Notes: generated by a model from the sequence alone, not told the origin. Positions 10,522 through 19,485 are shown, counted from the first letter of the stretch. The stretch is 64,000 nucleotides of DNA from Aquamicrobium lusatiense (GCF_014201615.1 NZ_JACHEU010000001.1:887631-951630), one strand, 5' to 3'. Numbers and translations are program-made.

Positions 10522-11247
10522 GTGGCAAACGGTAACGGCAAGGATGCGACCCTCCACCAGACGATCCTGAACGAGATCGAGGGGCGCATCGTGTCCGGCG
10601 AATGGCCGCCGGGCTTCCGCCTGCCGTTCGAGGTCGATCTGGCCGAACATTATGGCTGTTCGCGCATGACCGTGAACAAGGTCATGACCCAGCTTGCCAA
10701 GGCCGGGCTGATCGAGCGCCATCGCAAGGCCGGCAGCTTCGTCACCATGCCGCGCGCCCAGTCTGCCGTGCTGGAACTTCATGACATCGAGGCGGAAGTC
10801 CGCTCGCTCGGCCTGCCCTACAGCTACACGCTCATCTCCAGAAAGCAGCGCCGCTCCAACGCGGAAGACAAGCGCCTGATGGAACTGGCAGAGCCCACCC
10901 CGATGATCGACCTGCTCGCCGTGCACTTCGCCGGCGGCAAGCCGTTCTGCGTGGAAGAGCGCCGCATCAATGCCGGCGTCGTGCCGGAGGCTGCGGAGGC
11001 CGATTTCACGGTCAATGCGCCGGGCGGCTGGCTGATTGCGCAGGTGCCGTGGAGTGCGGCGGAAAACCGGATCATGGCGGTGGCCGCGACCTCAGAGATC
11101 GGCCGCCAGCTCAACCGCCCGAAGGATACGCCCTGCCTCGTGGTCGAGCGGCGCACCTGGAGCCATGCGGGGCCGGTCACCTTCGTGCGGCTGACCTATC
11201 CGGGCGACAACCACACGCTCGTCGCCCGTTTCGCGCCCGCCTCCTGA
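10522..11247 (+). CDS. hutC: GntR-family histidine utilisation repressor
   Basis: 241 residues from the GTG at 10522. Residues 12-75 form the GntR winged helix (TLHQTILNEIEGRIVSGEWP, then CSRMTVNKVMTQLAKAGLIERHRKAGSFV). Residues 95-240 form the UTRA ligand domain of the HutC subfamily, which senses urocanate. The frame is open back to a TTG that abuts the hutF stop. I prefer the GTG because the family core starts a few residues after it and GAAGG lies upstream, but the start is uncertain. A matching operator lies in the hutI/hutF gap. Its stop is only seven bases from the convergent nadE-like stop. Confidence 0.92.
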   Translation: MANGNGKDATLHQTILNEIEGRIVSGEWPPGFRLPFEVDLAEHYGCSRMTVNKVMTQLAKAGLIERHRKAGSFVTMPRAQSAVLELHDIEAEVRSLGLPYSYTLISRKQRRSNAEDKRLMELAEPTPMIDLLAVHFAGGKPFCVEERRINAGVVPEAAEADFTVNAPGGWLIAQVPWSAAENRIMAVAATSEIGRQLNRPKDTPCLVVERRTWSHAGPVTFVRLTYPGDNHTLVARFAPAS

Positions 11248-11254
11248 TCTTCCT

Positions 11255-12235
11255 TCAGACAGGCACAACAGTCTGCGGCGGCAGATGCAGATAGCGCGCC
11301 ACCTTGCGCTTGGCTGCGATGTCGTTCCACACCAGCCCCACCTGTTCTTCCGACAGCGACACGGCTTTCGCAACGTCTGCGGTGGGAATGCCATGGTTCA
11401 GCCCGTAGAGGCAAAGGTCCATCCGGTCATAGGGCAGGGCGAAATAGAATTCCTCCTGCGTCTGCGCCAGCGAATAGGTGTCTGTGGTCGGCGGGCGGCG
11501 GCGCACCTCTTCCGGCACGCCCAGATATTCGGCGAGCTGATAGACCTGGCTCTTGTAGAGATGGGCGATGGGTTTCACGTCGGCGGCGCCGTCGCCATTC
11601 TTGACGAAGAAACCCTGATCGTATTCCAGAAGGTTCGGCGTGCCGATGACAGCATAGTTCAGCCGGTCGGCATGGTAATATTCGAACTGCTTGCGGGTGC
11701 GCTGCTTCATGTTGGTGGCGGCGACGATGCCGAGATAGGCCTGCGCCGGCAGGCGGTGCTTGCGGATTTCGCCCTGCGGGGTCTGCACCACCAGAGAGGA
11801 AATGTTGAAGCCTGAGGTGGTGAGCGCGTTGGCGAACACGATCTTGTTGCTCCAGCCCGGCCCGTAGTCCGGCTCCACCTCACGGATGAAGGCGTCGCGG
11901 CGCTCGTAGCAGCCCATGGCGGCCAGCGTCGGCCCGATGTCCTCGACGGTGCCATCGAGGCCGAATGTGCCGGCGACCAGCCGGCCGAGGCGCAGGCTTT
12001 CAGGATCGGAATCATGCTCGGGCATGAACAGGCAGTAGGCGTTTTTCGGGCCCACGGCGCGTGCGGCAAGGGCCGCGCAGACGCTGGAATCGATGCCCCC
12101 CGAAAGCCCCAGAACCAGACCACGCCGCCGCACCGAGGTGCGCAGCTGCATGCGCAAGGCCTCGACAATGCGCGCGGTTTCGGCTTCCGGATCGATGTCC
12201 AGCGTGCGCGCGGAAAAGGGTTTGGTGTCGGACAT
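11255..12235 (-). CDS. NAD synthase-like ATP pyrophosphatase (NadE family, no glutaminase domain)
   Basis: 326 residues from the ATG at 12235. LGLSGGIDSSVCAAL (near residue 40) is the pyrophosphatase P-loop that adenylates a carboxylate. IGTPNLLEYDQGFFVKNGDG and PPTTDTYSLAQTQEEFYFALPYDRMD match the NadE deamido-NAD and ammonia region. Real NadE makes NAD+ from deamido-NAD+, ATP and ammonia. This copy lacks the nitrilase glutaminase domain that most alphaproteobacterial NAD synthases carry. It is the last gene of a cassette with an adenylating ligase, a carrier protein and an AsnB. A dedicated amidation role in that pathway is therefore plausible, though a plain NAD synthase is not excluded. 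Confidence 0.8.
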   Translation of the reverse strand: MSDTKPFSARTLDIDPEAETARIVEALRMQLRTSVRRRGLVLGLSGGIDSSVCAALAARAVGPKNAYCLFMPEHDSDPESLRLGRLVAGTFGLDGTVEDIGPTLAAMGCYERRDAFIREVEPDYGPGWSNKIVFANALTTSGFNISSLVVQTPQGEIRKHRLPAQAYLGIVAATNMKQRTRKQFEYYHADRLNYAVIGTPNLLEYDQGFFVKNGDGAADVKPIAHLYKSQVYQLAEYLGVPEEVRRRPPTTDTYSLAQTQEEFYFALPYDRMDLCLYGLNHGIPTADVAKAVSLSEEQVGLVWNDIAAKRKVARYLHLPPQTVVPV

Positions 12236-12237
12236 TC

Positions 12238-13818
12238 TCAGTCTCCGGTTTTCGCAGCCGGGCCGGTGGCGGGCGCGAGGGGTGGGGCATCTGGTTCGAC
12301 GAGCAGCCGGCGGGCGATCTTGCCGCTGGCGGTCTTTGGCAATTCTTCCCGGAACTCGACCGTCCGGGGCACCATGTAATCGGGCAGGATGCGGGCGCAG
12401 TGACGCAACAGGTCGCGCTCTGCAAGGGCAGGGTCGCAGGCGACGACGGCAGCGCGCAGCAAGGTGCCCTGAACGGGGTCCGGCTCGCCCCAGACGACCG
12501 CCTCGACCACGCCGTGGCAGGTGCAAAGAGCCGCCTCCACCTCGCGCGGAGCCACCTTCTCGCCCCGAACCTTCAGCATGTCGTCCTTGCGGCCGACGAA
12601 ATAGAGGAAGCCGTCCGCATCGGTGCGGAACAGGTCGCCCGTATGGAGCTGCGGCTGACCGGTTTGCGGGTCCGGCCGGAGCACGGCTTCGGTGGCAGCC
12701 GGGTTTTCCCAGTAGCCGCGCATCAGGTGCGGGCCGCGCACGACCAGTTCCCCGACAGTGCCGGGTGCAGCCTCGCGTCCCCGCTCGTCCACGACTACGG
12801 CTTCGGTTCCCGGTATGGCCTTGCCGACCGAACCTTGCCGACGCTCCAGTTCATCAGGCTCGAGATAAGCAGCCCGCGCGCATTCGGTCAGCCCGTACAT
12901 GCAGTAGAGCTCAGCCTGCGGAAACAGCTTGCGCAGGCCCTCGACATGGGCAGGCGGCAGGGGCGCCGCCGCATTGGTGAGATAGCGCAGGGAAGGCAGC
13001 GCCTGCGGGCCGAGGTCCTTCATCGACAGCAGCATGGCGGCGATGGTCGGCACCAGCGGCAGGCCGGTCACGCCTTCGGCGCGCGCCTTGTCCAGCACCG
13101 CTTGCGGAAACGCGAAATTGCGCTCCAGCACCAGCCGCGCGCCGGTGCGCACGCAGACCAGAAGCTGATAGAGCCCATAGGTGAAGGCGAGCGGTAGCGC
13201 GCACAGAACCACGTCGTTGGCGCTGTTGCGCAGGTAGAGCGCGATCGAGGCCGACACCGCATCCATGGCGCGATGCGTCATCATCACACCCTTGGGACGG
13301 CCGGTCGAGCCCGATGTGTAGAGGATCATGGCGAGGTCGTCGTCGTCGCCGGGATCAGGAAGCAGCGCATGTTCGGCTTCCGGCATTGCCGTGTCGAATG
13401 CCAGAACGCCTTGCGGCAGGGCGGCCAGAGCGCGCGTTGAGATCAGCAGCGGCTGCGTGTCCAGCCCGGCGGCGGCCTCCTCGCAGGCGCGCAGGAATTT
13501 TGCCTGCGTCAGGATCGCGACCGGGCGCGCGTCGCGCAGGATGAAGGCGATGCCGTCAGCCCTGAGCTGCGGGTTGACTGGACAGAAGATCGCCCCCGCC
13601 TTCAGCACCGCGAAGATCGAGACGGCGGCTTCGGGGACGTTTTCCATCAGCACGGCAATGCGGTCGCCGCGTTTCGCGCCATGTGCAATCAGCGCGGCGG
13701 CGAGACGGTCGGAGGCGGAATCGAGCGCGCCATAACTCAGGCATGTATCGCCGGCCGTGATCGCGATCCTGTCGGGATCGGCCGCAGCACTTTGCCTGAG
13801 GAAGGTCTCGACGCGCAC
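12238..13818 (-). CDS. Class I adenylate-forming ligase (acyl/amino acid-AMP ligase)
   Basis: 526 residues of the ANL superfamily with all core motifs: ILYTSGSTGRPKGVMMTH (phosphate loop, near residue 175), MYGLTECARA (A5), HTGDLFRTDADGFLYFVGRKD (A7 and hinge), KVRGEKVAPREVE (A8) and PKTASGKIARR (A10 catalytic Lys). It should activate a carboxylic acid as acyl-AMP and pass it to a thiol, most simply the carrier protein encoded immediately upstream (13828-14088). It resembles the acyl-CoA ligases of exosortase-A loci, but no exosortase is present here. Its stop is two bases from the NadE-like start. The acid used is unknown. Confidence 0.9.
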   Translation of the reverse strand: MRVETFLRQSAAADPDRIAITAGDTCLSYGALDSASDRLAAALIAHGAKRGDRIAVLMENVPEAAVSIFAVLKAGAIFCPVNPQLRADGIAFILRDARPVAILTQAKFLRACEEAAAGLDTQPLLISTRALAALPQGVLAFDTAMPEAEHALLPDPGDDDDLAMILYTSGSTGRPKGVMMTHRAMDAVSASIALYLRNSANDVVLCALPLAFTYGLYQLLVCVRTGARLVLERNFAFPQAVLDKARAEGVTGLPLVPTIAAMLLSMKDLGPQALPSLRYLTNAAAPLPPAHVEGLRKLFPQAELYCMYGLTECARAAYLEPDELERRQGSVGKAIPGTEAVVVDERGREAAPGTVGELVVRGPHLMRGYWENPAATEAVLRPDPQTGQPQLHTGDLFRTDADGFLYFVGRKDDMLKVRGEKVAPREVEAALCTCHGVVEAVVWGEPDPVQGTLLRAAVVACDPALAERDLLRHCARILPDYMVPRTVEFREELPKTASGKIARRLLVEPDAPPLAPATGPAAKTGD

Positions 13819-13827
13819 GGGGTCTGC

Positions 13828-14088
13828 TCAGTTCACGGGTTCGCGCTTGCGTTCGATGAAGGAAACGATGCGCGCCACCGAATCCAGATTGGCCGGCACG
13901 ATGTCCGCATCCGCCATGGCGATGCCGAAGCGCTCCTCGATGAAGGACACCAGTTCGAGTACGCCGGTGGAATCCATGACGTCGTTTTCGATCAGTGACT
14001 GGTCGTCGGCGAGCGGTGCGCTGTGGTCGCCGAACAGAAAATTGTCGACCACGAACGTGCGGATCTGGCTGTGGATGGTTTCTGACAT
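13828..14088 (-). CDS. Acyl carrier protein
   Basis: 86 residues, acidic and helical. Ser40 in NDVMDSTGVLELVSFIEERFG is in the place of the phosphopantetheine attachment serine; the usual DSL is DST here. The rest, with a helix running to the C-terminus, fits a discrete carrier protein of secondary metabolism rather than fatty acid synthesis AcpP. I start at 14088, with AAAGG ten bases upstream. An ATG six codons earlier (14106) is also possible and lies just after the AsnB stop. Ten bases follow before the start of the ligase gene. Confidence 0.87.
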   Translation of the reverse strand: MSETIHSQIRTFVVDNFLFGDHSAPLADDQSLIENDVMDSTGVLELVSFIEERFGIAMADADIVPANLDSVARIVSFIERKREPVN

Positions 14089-14112
14089 GGAATTCTGGCC
14101 TTTCATGAACGA

Positions 14113-16038
14113 TCACGCGCCGGAAGGCGCTGGTTTCGGGAGGTCTTTCGACAACAACTGGGTCGAGAGAATGCCGACGAAGGCGGCATTGTCGCGGAAC
14201 CCGGAAAGTCCGCTGCGCCGGCTCTTTTCAAGAAGCTTTGCGATTGTGGCCGGGTTGAAGAGGCCTGTGGCCGATATGGCCGCGGGAGAAAGCAGGTCCG
14301 CCGCATAGTTCGCGTCCCGGAACGAGGCGCTGTCCGGCGCCCGGTAGGGCTGCTTTGGCCGGTTGGCGATGGTGGGCGGCAGCAGGCCTGTTGCCGCCTC
14401 GCGCAGTATGTGCTTCTCGCGCAGTCCGTTGAGCTTGGCCTCGGGCGGCAGCCGGCTGGCGAATTCCACCATGCGGTGATCGAGGAAGGGAAAGCGCCCT
14501 TCGACGCCATGCGCCATGGCCATACGGTCGCCCTGGCTGGACAATATGTAGCCGGGCAGCAGGAGGCGTGTTTCCAGATATTGCGCCTGATGCAGCGGAT
14601 GCCAGCGCCTGAAGTCGTCGGGCAAAAGGCTCGCCAGTTCGCCGGCGGCATCGTATCCGGCGAGCGTCGAGCGCAGCTCCGGCGAAAAGAACATCTTGCC
14701 GCCCGCCGTGGTGCGAAAACGGGGCCGATGCGAGAACAGCGGGTCTTCCGGTGAATCCACGCCCACACCGAAAAAGGCGGCCAGATATTCGGGGCTCTGT
14801 TGCTGCAGGGAGGGCAGGTAGGGATAGATCCTGCGGAACAGATGCGGCCGTGTTCTGGATTCAGGCTGGCGTCCGCAGAAACGGCGGATGCGTGCCTCGC
14901 GGAAAATATCGTAGCCGGCAAATATTTCGTCCGCGCCCTCCCCGGAGAGAACGACTTTCACCGATTGTTCCCGCACCGATCGGGCGAGCCGGTAAAGGGG
15001 AGCCGGTGCGGTGCGCAGCACGCTGCGTTCGCAATGGCGGATGACGGCGGGGAACATGGCGGCAATGTCGCCGGCCCGGCAGGCAACGGCATGGTGTGTC
15101 ACGCCGAGCGCCTGCGCCATGGTCTGCTGCCACGCGCTTTCGTCGAATTCGGGATCGTCGAAGGTGACGCCGAAGCTGCGCAGCCGCCCCGGAGCCAGCC
15201 GCGCGGCGAGCGCCGTGATGACGGAGGAATCGAGGCCGCCCGACAGAAGCGAACCGACCTCGACATCGGCGCGAAGGCGGATGCGGGTTGCATCCTCCAG
15301 AAGCGTACGAAGCTCTTCGGCCAGTGCTGCACGTGAACGGTTGTCCCCGTCGCCGGCGTCGGGAAAGGAAAGCGCCCAGTAGGGCCGAAGCTCGGTCCTG
15401 CCTTCCTCCACGATCATCAGATGCGCAGGCGGAAGCTCAAAAATGCCTTTGAAGGCGGTGCGCGGCGCGATCGGCGCCCACAGCGTAAAGATCTGGTCGA
15501 GCGCCACAGGGTCGATCTCCGGCGCGATGCCCGGCACCGCGAACAGGGCTTTCGCCTCCGAGGCAAAATAGAAACGGCCTTCGTGCATGGTGTGGAACAG
15601 CGGCCGCACGCCCATGCGGTCGCGCGCCAGAAGCAGGCGGCGGCGCGCCCCGTCCCATATGGCGAAGGCAAAATCGCCGTTGATATGGCTTATGCATTCC
15701 GCGCCGAATTCTTCGTAAAGCCGCAGCAGCACTTCCGTGTCGCTGGATGTGCGGAAACGGCGGCCGCGCGCCTCCAGCATGGAGCGCAGCTCCACATGAT
15801 TGAAGATCTCGCCATTGTAGGTGACGCGGACGGTGCCGTCGTCATTGGCCATCGGCTGCGCGCCGTCTTCCGACAGGTCGATGATGGCAAGCCTGCGATG
15901 CCCGAACCCCACCTCGGCCTCGACATGGATGCCTTGTCCGTCCGGGCCACGATGGGCGATCGCCGCGCACATGCGCTGCAACAGCGCCTGCGCTTCGCCA
16001 GCCGGCAGATGGCCGTGATAGCCGGCTATCCCGCACAT
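14113..16038 (-). CDS. AsnB-type glutamine-dependent amidotransferase
   Basis: 641 residues from the ATG at 16038, chosen because Met is followed directly by the catalytic Cys2 (MCGIAGYHG) and GGGAG lies six bases upstream. Residues 1-200 are the class II glutaminase domain (AHRGPDGQG, VTYNGEIFNH). From about 235 comes the synthetase domain with LLSGGLDSSVITAL and LSGEGADEIFAGYD. Both sites look intact, so ammonia from glutamine should be channelled to an adenylated carboxylate. The length and tail match the exopolysaccharide/exosortase-associated AsnB class more than housekeeping asparagine synthetase. First gene of the four-gene cassette. Confidence 0.9.
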   Translation of the reverse strand: MCGIAGYHGHLPAGEAQALLQRMCAAIAHRGPDGQGIHVEAEVGFGHRRLAIIDLSEDGAQPMANDDGTVRVTYNGEIFNHVELRSMLEARGRRFRTSSDTEVLLRLYEEFGAECISHINGDFAFAIWDGARRRLLLARDRMGVRPLFHTMHEGRFYFASEAKALFAVPGIAPEIDPVALDQIFTLWAPIAPRTAFKGIFELPPAHLMIVEEGRTELRPYWALSFPDAGDGDNRSRAALAEELRTLLEDATRIRLRADVEVGSLLSGGLDSSVITALAARLAPGRLRSFGVTFDDPEFDESAWQQTMAQALGVTHHAVACRAGDIAAMFPAVIRHCERSVLRTAPAPLYRLARSVREQSVKVVLSGEGADEIFAGYDIFREARIRRFCGRQPESRTRPHLFRRIYPYLPSLQQQSPEYLAAFFGVGVDSPEDPLFSHRPRFRTTAGGKMFFSPELRSTLAGYDAAGELASLLPDDFRRWHPLHQAQYLETRLLLPGYILSSQGDRMAMAHGVEGRFPFLDHRMVEFASRLPPEAKLNGLREKHILREAATGLLPPTIANRPKQPYRAPDSASFRDANYAADLLSPAAISATGLFNPATIAKLLEKSRRSGLSGFRDNAAFVGILSTQLLSKDLPKPAPSGA

Positions 16039-16322
16039 GATCGGCTCCCGGCAATATGCCACGGCAAGGCCTTGCCCGGCCTGACGCCTGTGGCGGGCAG
16101 GCAGGCTGTCAGGGTTGCGCTGTCCCATGACGAGGGCCGGACGTGGCTTGCCAATTCATTCCCCGATGAACTTTCCGTTACCGGCCAAATTAGGCTGCGA
16201 TTCCTAACAACCCCTCAAGCGTGGGCCCCGCGAGGTTGCATCCCGCAGATAGCCTTAAGGTCCGCTTAAGGCCGGGCGGTTTCATCCGCCGCCCAGGCAA
16301 TGATGAAGAGGAATTCCGGACC

Positions 16323-17045
16323 TTGGGTGATCAAAGCAGAATTCCGGCCGCTGTGACGCGCCGTGTGTTCGTTATCGGAGTTGGCGCAGTAGCACTTGCC
16401 GGCTGCACGTCGACCCGGCCGCCTTCAAAAATGGTGCCGAATGTGGCTTCAGCTCGGCCCAAATCTGTCAGGCCGCCCATGTATGACGCGTTGCCGTACG
16501 AGCAGTTTCCCGTGCCGGCCGTCAACATTGCCAAACTTGACGAACGGTTCTGGCGCGCGGAGATAGATTATGAGACGCCCGAGAAACCGGGCACGCTGAT
16601 CGTCGATACGCCCGAAAAATATCTTTACCATGTTAAGTCCGGCGGGCGCGCCACGCGCTACGGCATCGGCGTCGGACGCGATGGCTTCTCATGGGCAGGG
16701 CGCGCAATCATGGCGTACAGGCGCGAATGGCCGCGCTGGACACCGCCCGACGAGATGGTGGCGCGTCAGCCGGAGCTCGAACCCTACAGCATCGCCAATG
16801 GCGGCATGCCGCCGGGCCTGCGCAATCCGCTCGGCGCCCGGGCGCTCTATATCCACAAGGACGGCAAGGACACGCTCTACCGCATTCACGGTTCGCCAGA
16901 GGAGTGGTCGATCGGCAAGGAAGTGTCGTCCGGCTGCATCCGGCTGGTCAATCAGGACATCATCCATCTTCATGACAATGTCAGGGACGGCAGCCCGATC
17001 GTGGTGATCCCGGATCCCGCGAAGAAGCATCTGCTTGCCGTGTAA
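16323..17045 (+). CDS. L,D-transpeptidase lipoprotein (YkuD domain)
   Basis: 240 residues from a TTG at 16323. A signal region TRRVFVIGVGAVALAGC ends in a lipobox, so the protein should be lipidated and face the periplasm. The YkuD domain (residues 88-235) ends with the active site: RIHGSPEEW, then VSSGCIRLVNQDI, where the Cys forms 3-3 peptidoglycan crosslinks or anchors proteins. The start is uncertain: TTG 16323 has GAGGA about ten bases upstream, and GTG 16353 would also leave a full signal peptide. A paralogue with the same active-site layout is at 44239-45060. Confidence 0.88.
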   Translation: MGDQSRIPAAVTRRVFVIGVGAVALAGCTSTRPPSKMVPNVASARPKSVRPPMYDALPYEQFPVPAVNIAKLDERFWRAEIDYETPEKPGTLIVDTPEKYLYHVKSGGRATRYGIGVGRDGFSWAGRAIMAYRREWPRWTPPDEMVARQPELEPYSIANGGMPPGLRNPLGARALYIHKDGKDTLYRIHGSPEEWSIGKEVSSGCIRLVNQDIIHLHDNVRDGSPIVVIPDPAKKHLLAV

Positions 17046-17080
17046 GCCATTTGCAGCCGCAAACGACTGCTGCCATGGGC

Positions 17081-18949
17081 TCAGTTCGGGGACGAGCCGG
17101 AAATCGGCGATATGAAAGGCGCGCTCCAGCTTCCTCCGACGAAGAACCATGTCTGGTTCGTGGGAGAAGCGGGCGCTTCGCCGTTCTCACCATTCGATGC
17201 GGGTGGTGGCTGCTGGCTGGAAATGCCACCCGTCAGGGCAAGGCCACGTCCGGCATAGGGCATGATGCCGGTCAGCCACAGGCGCGAATTGCCGTGGTTG
17301 GCCTGCGCTTTTTCGATGCGCACCACACCCTTGGCGACATTGGCCTTGAATTCTGCGCCGTCGATCGGCACGCTGCCATTGGCGACCTCGTCGAGCGGGA
17401 AAAAGCCGCCTTCGGCATTGCGTTTCACGAAAGCCGCCAGATCGAGGCCGGAAAGCGAGCCGGGTCCGAAGGTGGCGGAGATGGAGCCGTCGGCATTCTC
17501 CATGATGGAATTCCAGCCCTTGCCCGGTCCCTTCAGGATGACGGAAATGTTGCCCTTTCCGGTAGGCATTAGGCGCGTCATGCCCACGGCTTCGCCGAAC
17601 GCAGCGCCATTGATATCCGAGGCCAGCAGTCTCATCTCGGCCTGGGTGCCGCCGGGGGTGCGGTCGAAGCGGATGCCGGTCTGGATGTTGCCGCCGAAGG
17701 CGCTGGCGTCGGAAACATCGAACACCGAAAGGCCGTCCCTCACCTGAGCCGTTGCCGCCAGCGAATTCAGCGGAATGGGTCCGGCCGTGGCCTTGGCCGC
17801 CGAAAGGCGCAGGTCCAGGTTGATGAAGCCGGCGAGCGTCGCGTCGATGTCGTCGGCACCGGGGCTGGCCGGTGCCGCCAGCGGCGTGAACGCCGACACG
17901 AAGGGCCCGAGATCCAGCGTCTCGAAGGCCAGCGTGCCCGAAAGGGTCGGCCGGCCGTGTTCGCCAAAGGCAAGGTCGAGCACGCCTGTGCCGGGGTTCT
18001 TGCCCAGCGTGATCTGGGTGTTGTCGAGCTTCACGCGCTCCGCATCGCCGGAGACATGGCTCGAAACCGACATGGCCGCGATGGTGGTGGCGCTCGCCAT
18101 CCGCATGCCTGTCCATTCCATGACACGGCGTATGGAGGGCGACTGGAATTTGACATCGCCATCGATGAAAGGATTGGCGGCAAGCCCGGCCTTGCCTTCA
18201 AACGACAGGTTTGCCGGTGCCGATTTGACGGAGAAGCTGATAGGCGCGGAACTGCCGGCCGCCAGCGCCAGAGGTTTTTGCGTGGCAGCCTCGACGGTGA
18301 CGTTTTCGCCGCGCCAGATCGCCGAGGCTGAAAAGGAAGCCGCTGCACCGGGAGCGGGCCAGTTGGCTTTCGCGCTGACGCCGCTGAGAACCTCGCTGTC
18401 CTTGCCGTTGATGGCGGTGACGATGCGCCCGTCGCGGATTTCGATATTGCCGAGCGCGCCTCCCGGAACGAGCTTCGGATCAGGCTCCACCGCGCCGGAT
18501 CTGACCATGCCGCGCGCCAGTTCGATGGAATAGCCGATGCTGCCGCTTTCCGGCAGGGAGGGCAGATAGAGCCCGGATGCCGTGCGCTCCACCCTGACCG
18601 TGGGGCGCACCAGCCGGGTGGATGAAAACGACACCTCGCCGCGCAGTGCGGCCATGGCGGCCAGACCGACCTCGACCCGCTCCGCATAGATGACGGGGGT
18701 ACGCTCAGGGTCGCTCCACCGTGACATGGAGACTTCCGTCAGCACGGCGCTCAGCTGCGGCCAGACCTCGACCTGTGGGGAGCCGGAGATGGTGACGCGG
18801 TAGCCGGTCCAGCGGCTCATTTCCCATGCGATGCGGTCGCGAACGATGCGGTTGGATGCGACATAGGGCAGGGCAGCCACCATCAGCGCCGCGGCAACCG
18901 CAGCGATGCCGACGACCCATAAGCCACGCCGGATCCAGCTCGACGTCAT
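17081..18949 (-). CDS. AsmA family protein
   Basis: 622 residues. A membrane anchor at about 10-32 (GLWVVGIAAVAAALMVAALP) is followed by SNRIVRDRIAWEMSRWTGYRVTISGSP, the typical AsmA start. A long beta-rich periplasmic part follows, and the AsmA C-terminal block at about 360-580 (MRLLASDINGAAFGEAVGMTR and later GSISATFGPGSLSGLDLAAFV). Such proteins are thought to carry phospholipids to the outer membrane. The C-terminal 40 residues are Pro/Ser/Asn-rich. It is convergent with the L,D-transpeptidase gene, 35 bases apart, without a clear terminator. Confidence 0.88.
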   Translation of the reverse strand: MTSSWIRRGLWVVGIAAVAAALMVAALPYVASNRIVRDRIAWEMSRWTGYRVTISGSPQVEVWPQLSAVLTEVSMSRWSDPERTPVIYAERVEVGLAAMAALRGEVSFSSTRLVRPTVRVERTASGLYLPSLPESGSIGYSIELARGMVRSGAVEPDPKLVPGGALGNIEIRDGRIVTAINGKDSEVLSGVSAKANWPAPGAAASFSASAIWRGENVTVEAATQKPLALAAGSSAPISFSVKSAPANLSFEGKAGLAANPFIDGDVKFQSPSIRRVMEWTGMRMASATTIAAMSVSSHVSGDAERVKLDNTQITLGKNPGTGVLDLAFGEHGRPTLSGTLAFETLDLGPFVSAFTPLAAPASPGADDIDATLAGFINLDLRLSAAKATAGPIPLNSLAATAQVRDGLSVFDVSDASAFGGNIQTGIRFDRTPGGTQAEMRLLASDINGAAFGEAVGMTRLMPTGKGNISVILKGPGKGWNSIMENADGSISATFGPGSLSGLDLAAFVKRNAEGGFFPLDEVANGSVPIDGAEFKANVAKGVVRIEKAQANHGNSRLWLTGIMPYAGRGLALTGGISSQQPPPASNGENGEAPASPTNQTWFFVGGSWSAPFISPISGSSPN

Positions 18950-19261
18950 CTCGCCCTTTCCGCGTCATGTCAGGTGGGCGCAAGGTGTAACCAGTGGATG
19001 ACGCTTTTCAAGTCTTTATGGCTTGCTGATGGCCTGTTGCCCACATCCGGCCGTCAAACCTGAGAGCTTCACCGACCGGGTTTGGCGGCCCGCCGCTGTG
19101 ATACGGCCGCGAAAACCGCGGGAAACATGGCGTGACATGGTCAAAGAAGGCTTAAGAACGAAGTTTACCTAAAGTTCAGATGTGGAACCGATTCGTAAAT
19201 TTTTCTGCATCCGGGTAAGGACTTGTTAAGGGGTTGACGGCGATAGTTACGCTCGAGTTAA

Positions 19262-19357
19262 GAGAGATCCCGTCCGGTAACGCCCCCGCGCCTGATGGAA
19301 TTTTCCCTGCCCGTTGTGACAATTCAATTTCAGGCGCCTTCGGGCGCCTTTCTTTTT
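19262..19357 (+). ncRNA. Candidate small RNA ending in a strong terminator
   Basis: An intrinsic terminator with no upstream gene on its strand suggests a short transcript. A loose promoter candidate is TTGACG at 19234 with TTAAGA at 19258. The 5' end given here is a guess. I do not recognise a known family. Confidence 0.3.
19332..19357 (+). terminator. Rho-independent terminator with UUCG tetraloop
   Basis: AGGCGCC-TTCG-GGCGCCT forms a perfect 7-bp stem closed by a C(UUCG)G loop, followed by TTCTTTTT. It is oriented on plus, where no coding gene precedes it. Confidence 0.8.
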
Positions 19358-19445
19358 GCGCCCGCCGTGCCGATGCCCGGCGCAAGCCACAGCGTGCCGC
19401 GATCTTTCAGATCGCTCCCTTACGCTTCAAGTTCCTGTTTTCGCG

Positions 19446-19485
19446 CATGTCGCCCAAAACCGCGCTCCCACGTTTGGGCGACATG
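19446..19485. repeat. Perfect 13-bp inverted repeat, rhizobial intergenic element
   Basis: CATGTCGCCCAAA and TTTGGGCGACATG are separated by 14 bases. The pattern (GCATGTCG..CCAAAACCGC..TTTGGGCGACATG) resembles an element I know as recurrent between genes in rhizobial genomes. The right arm ends two bases from the kinase stop codon, so it may also end that transcript, although no T-run follows. Confidence 0.65.

Noticed and set aside
9079-10926. Long minus-strand frame antisense to hutF and hutC (615 codons)
   Set aside because: It is a by-product of GC-rich codon use opposite two clear genes; it has no ribosome site and no family-like sequence.
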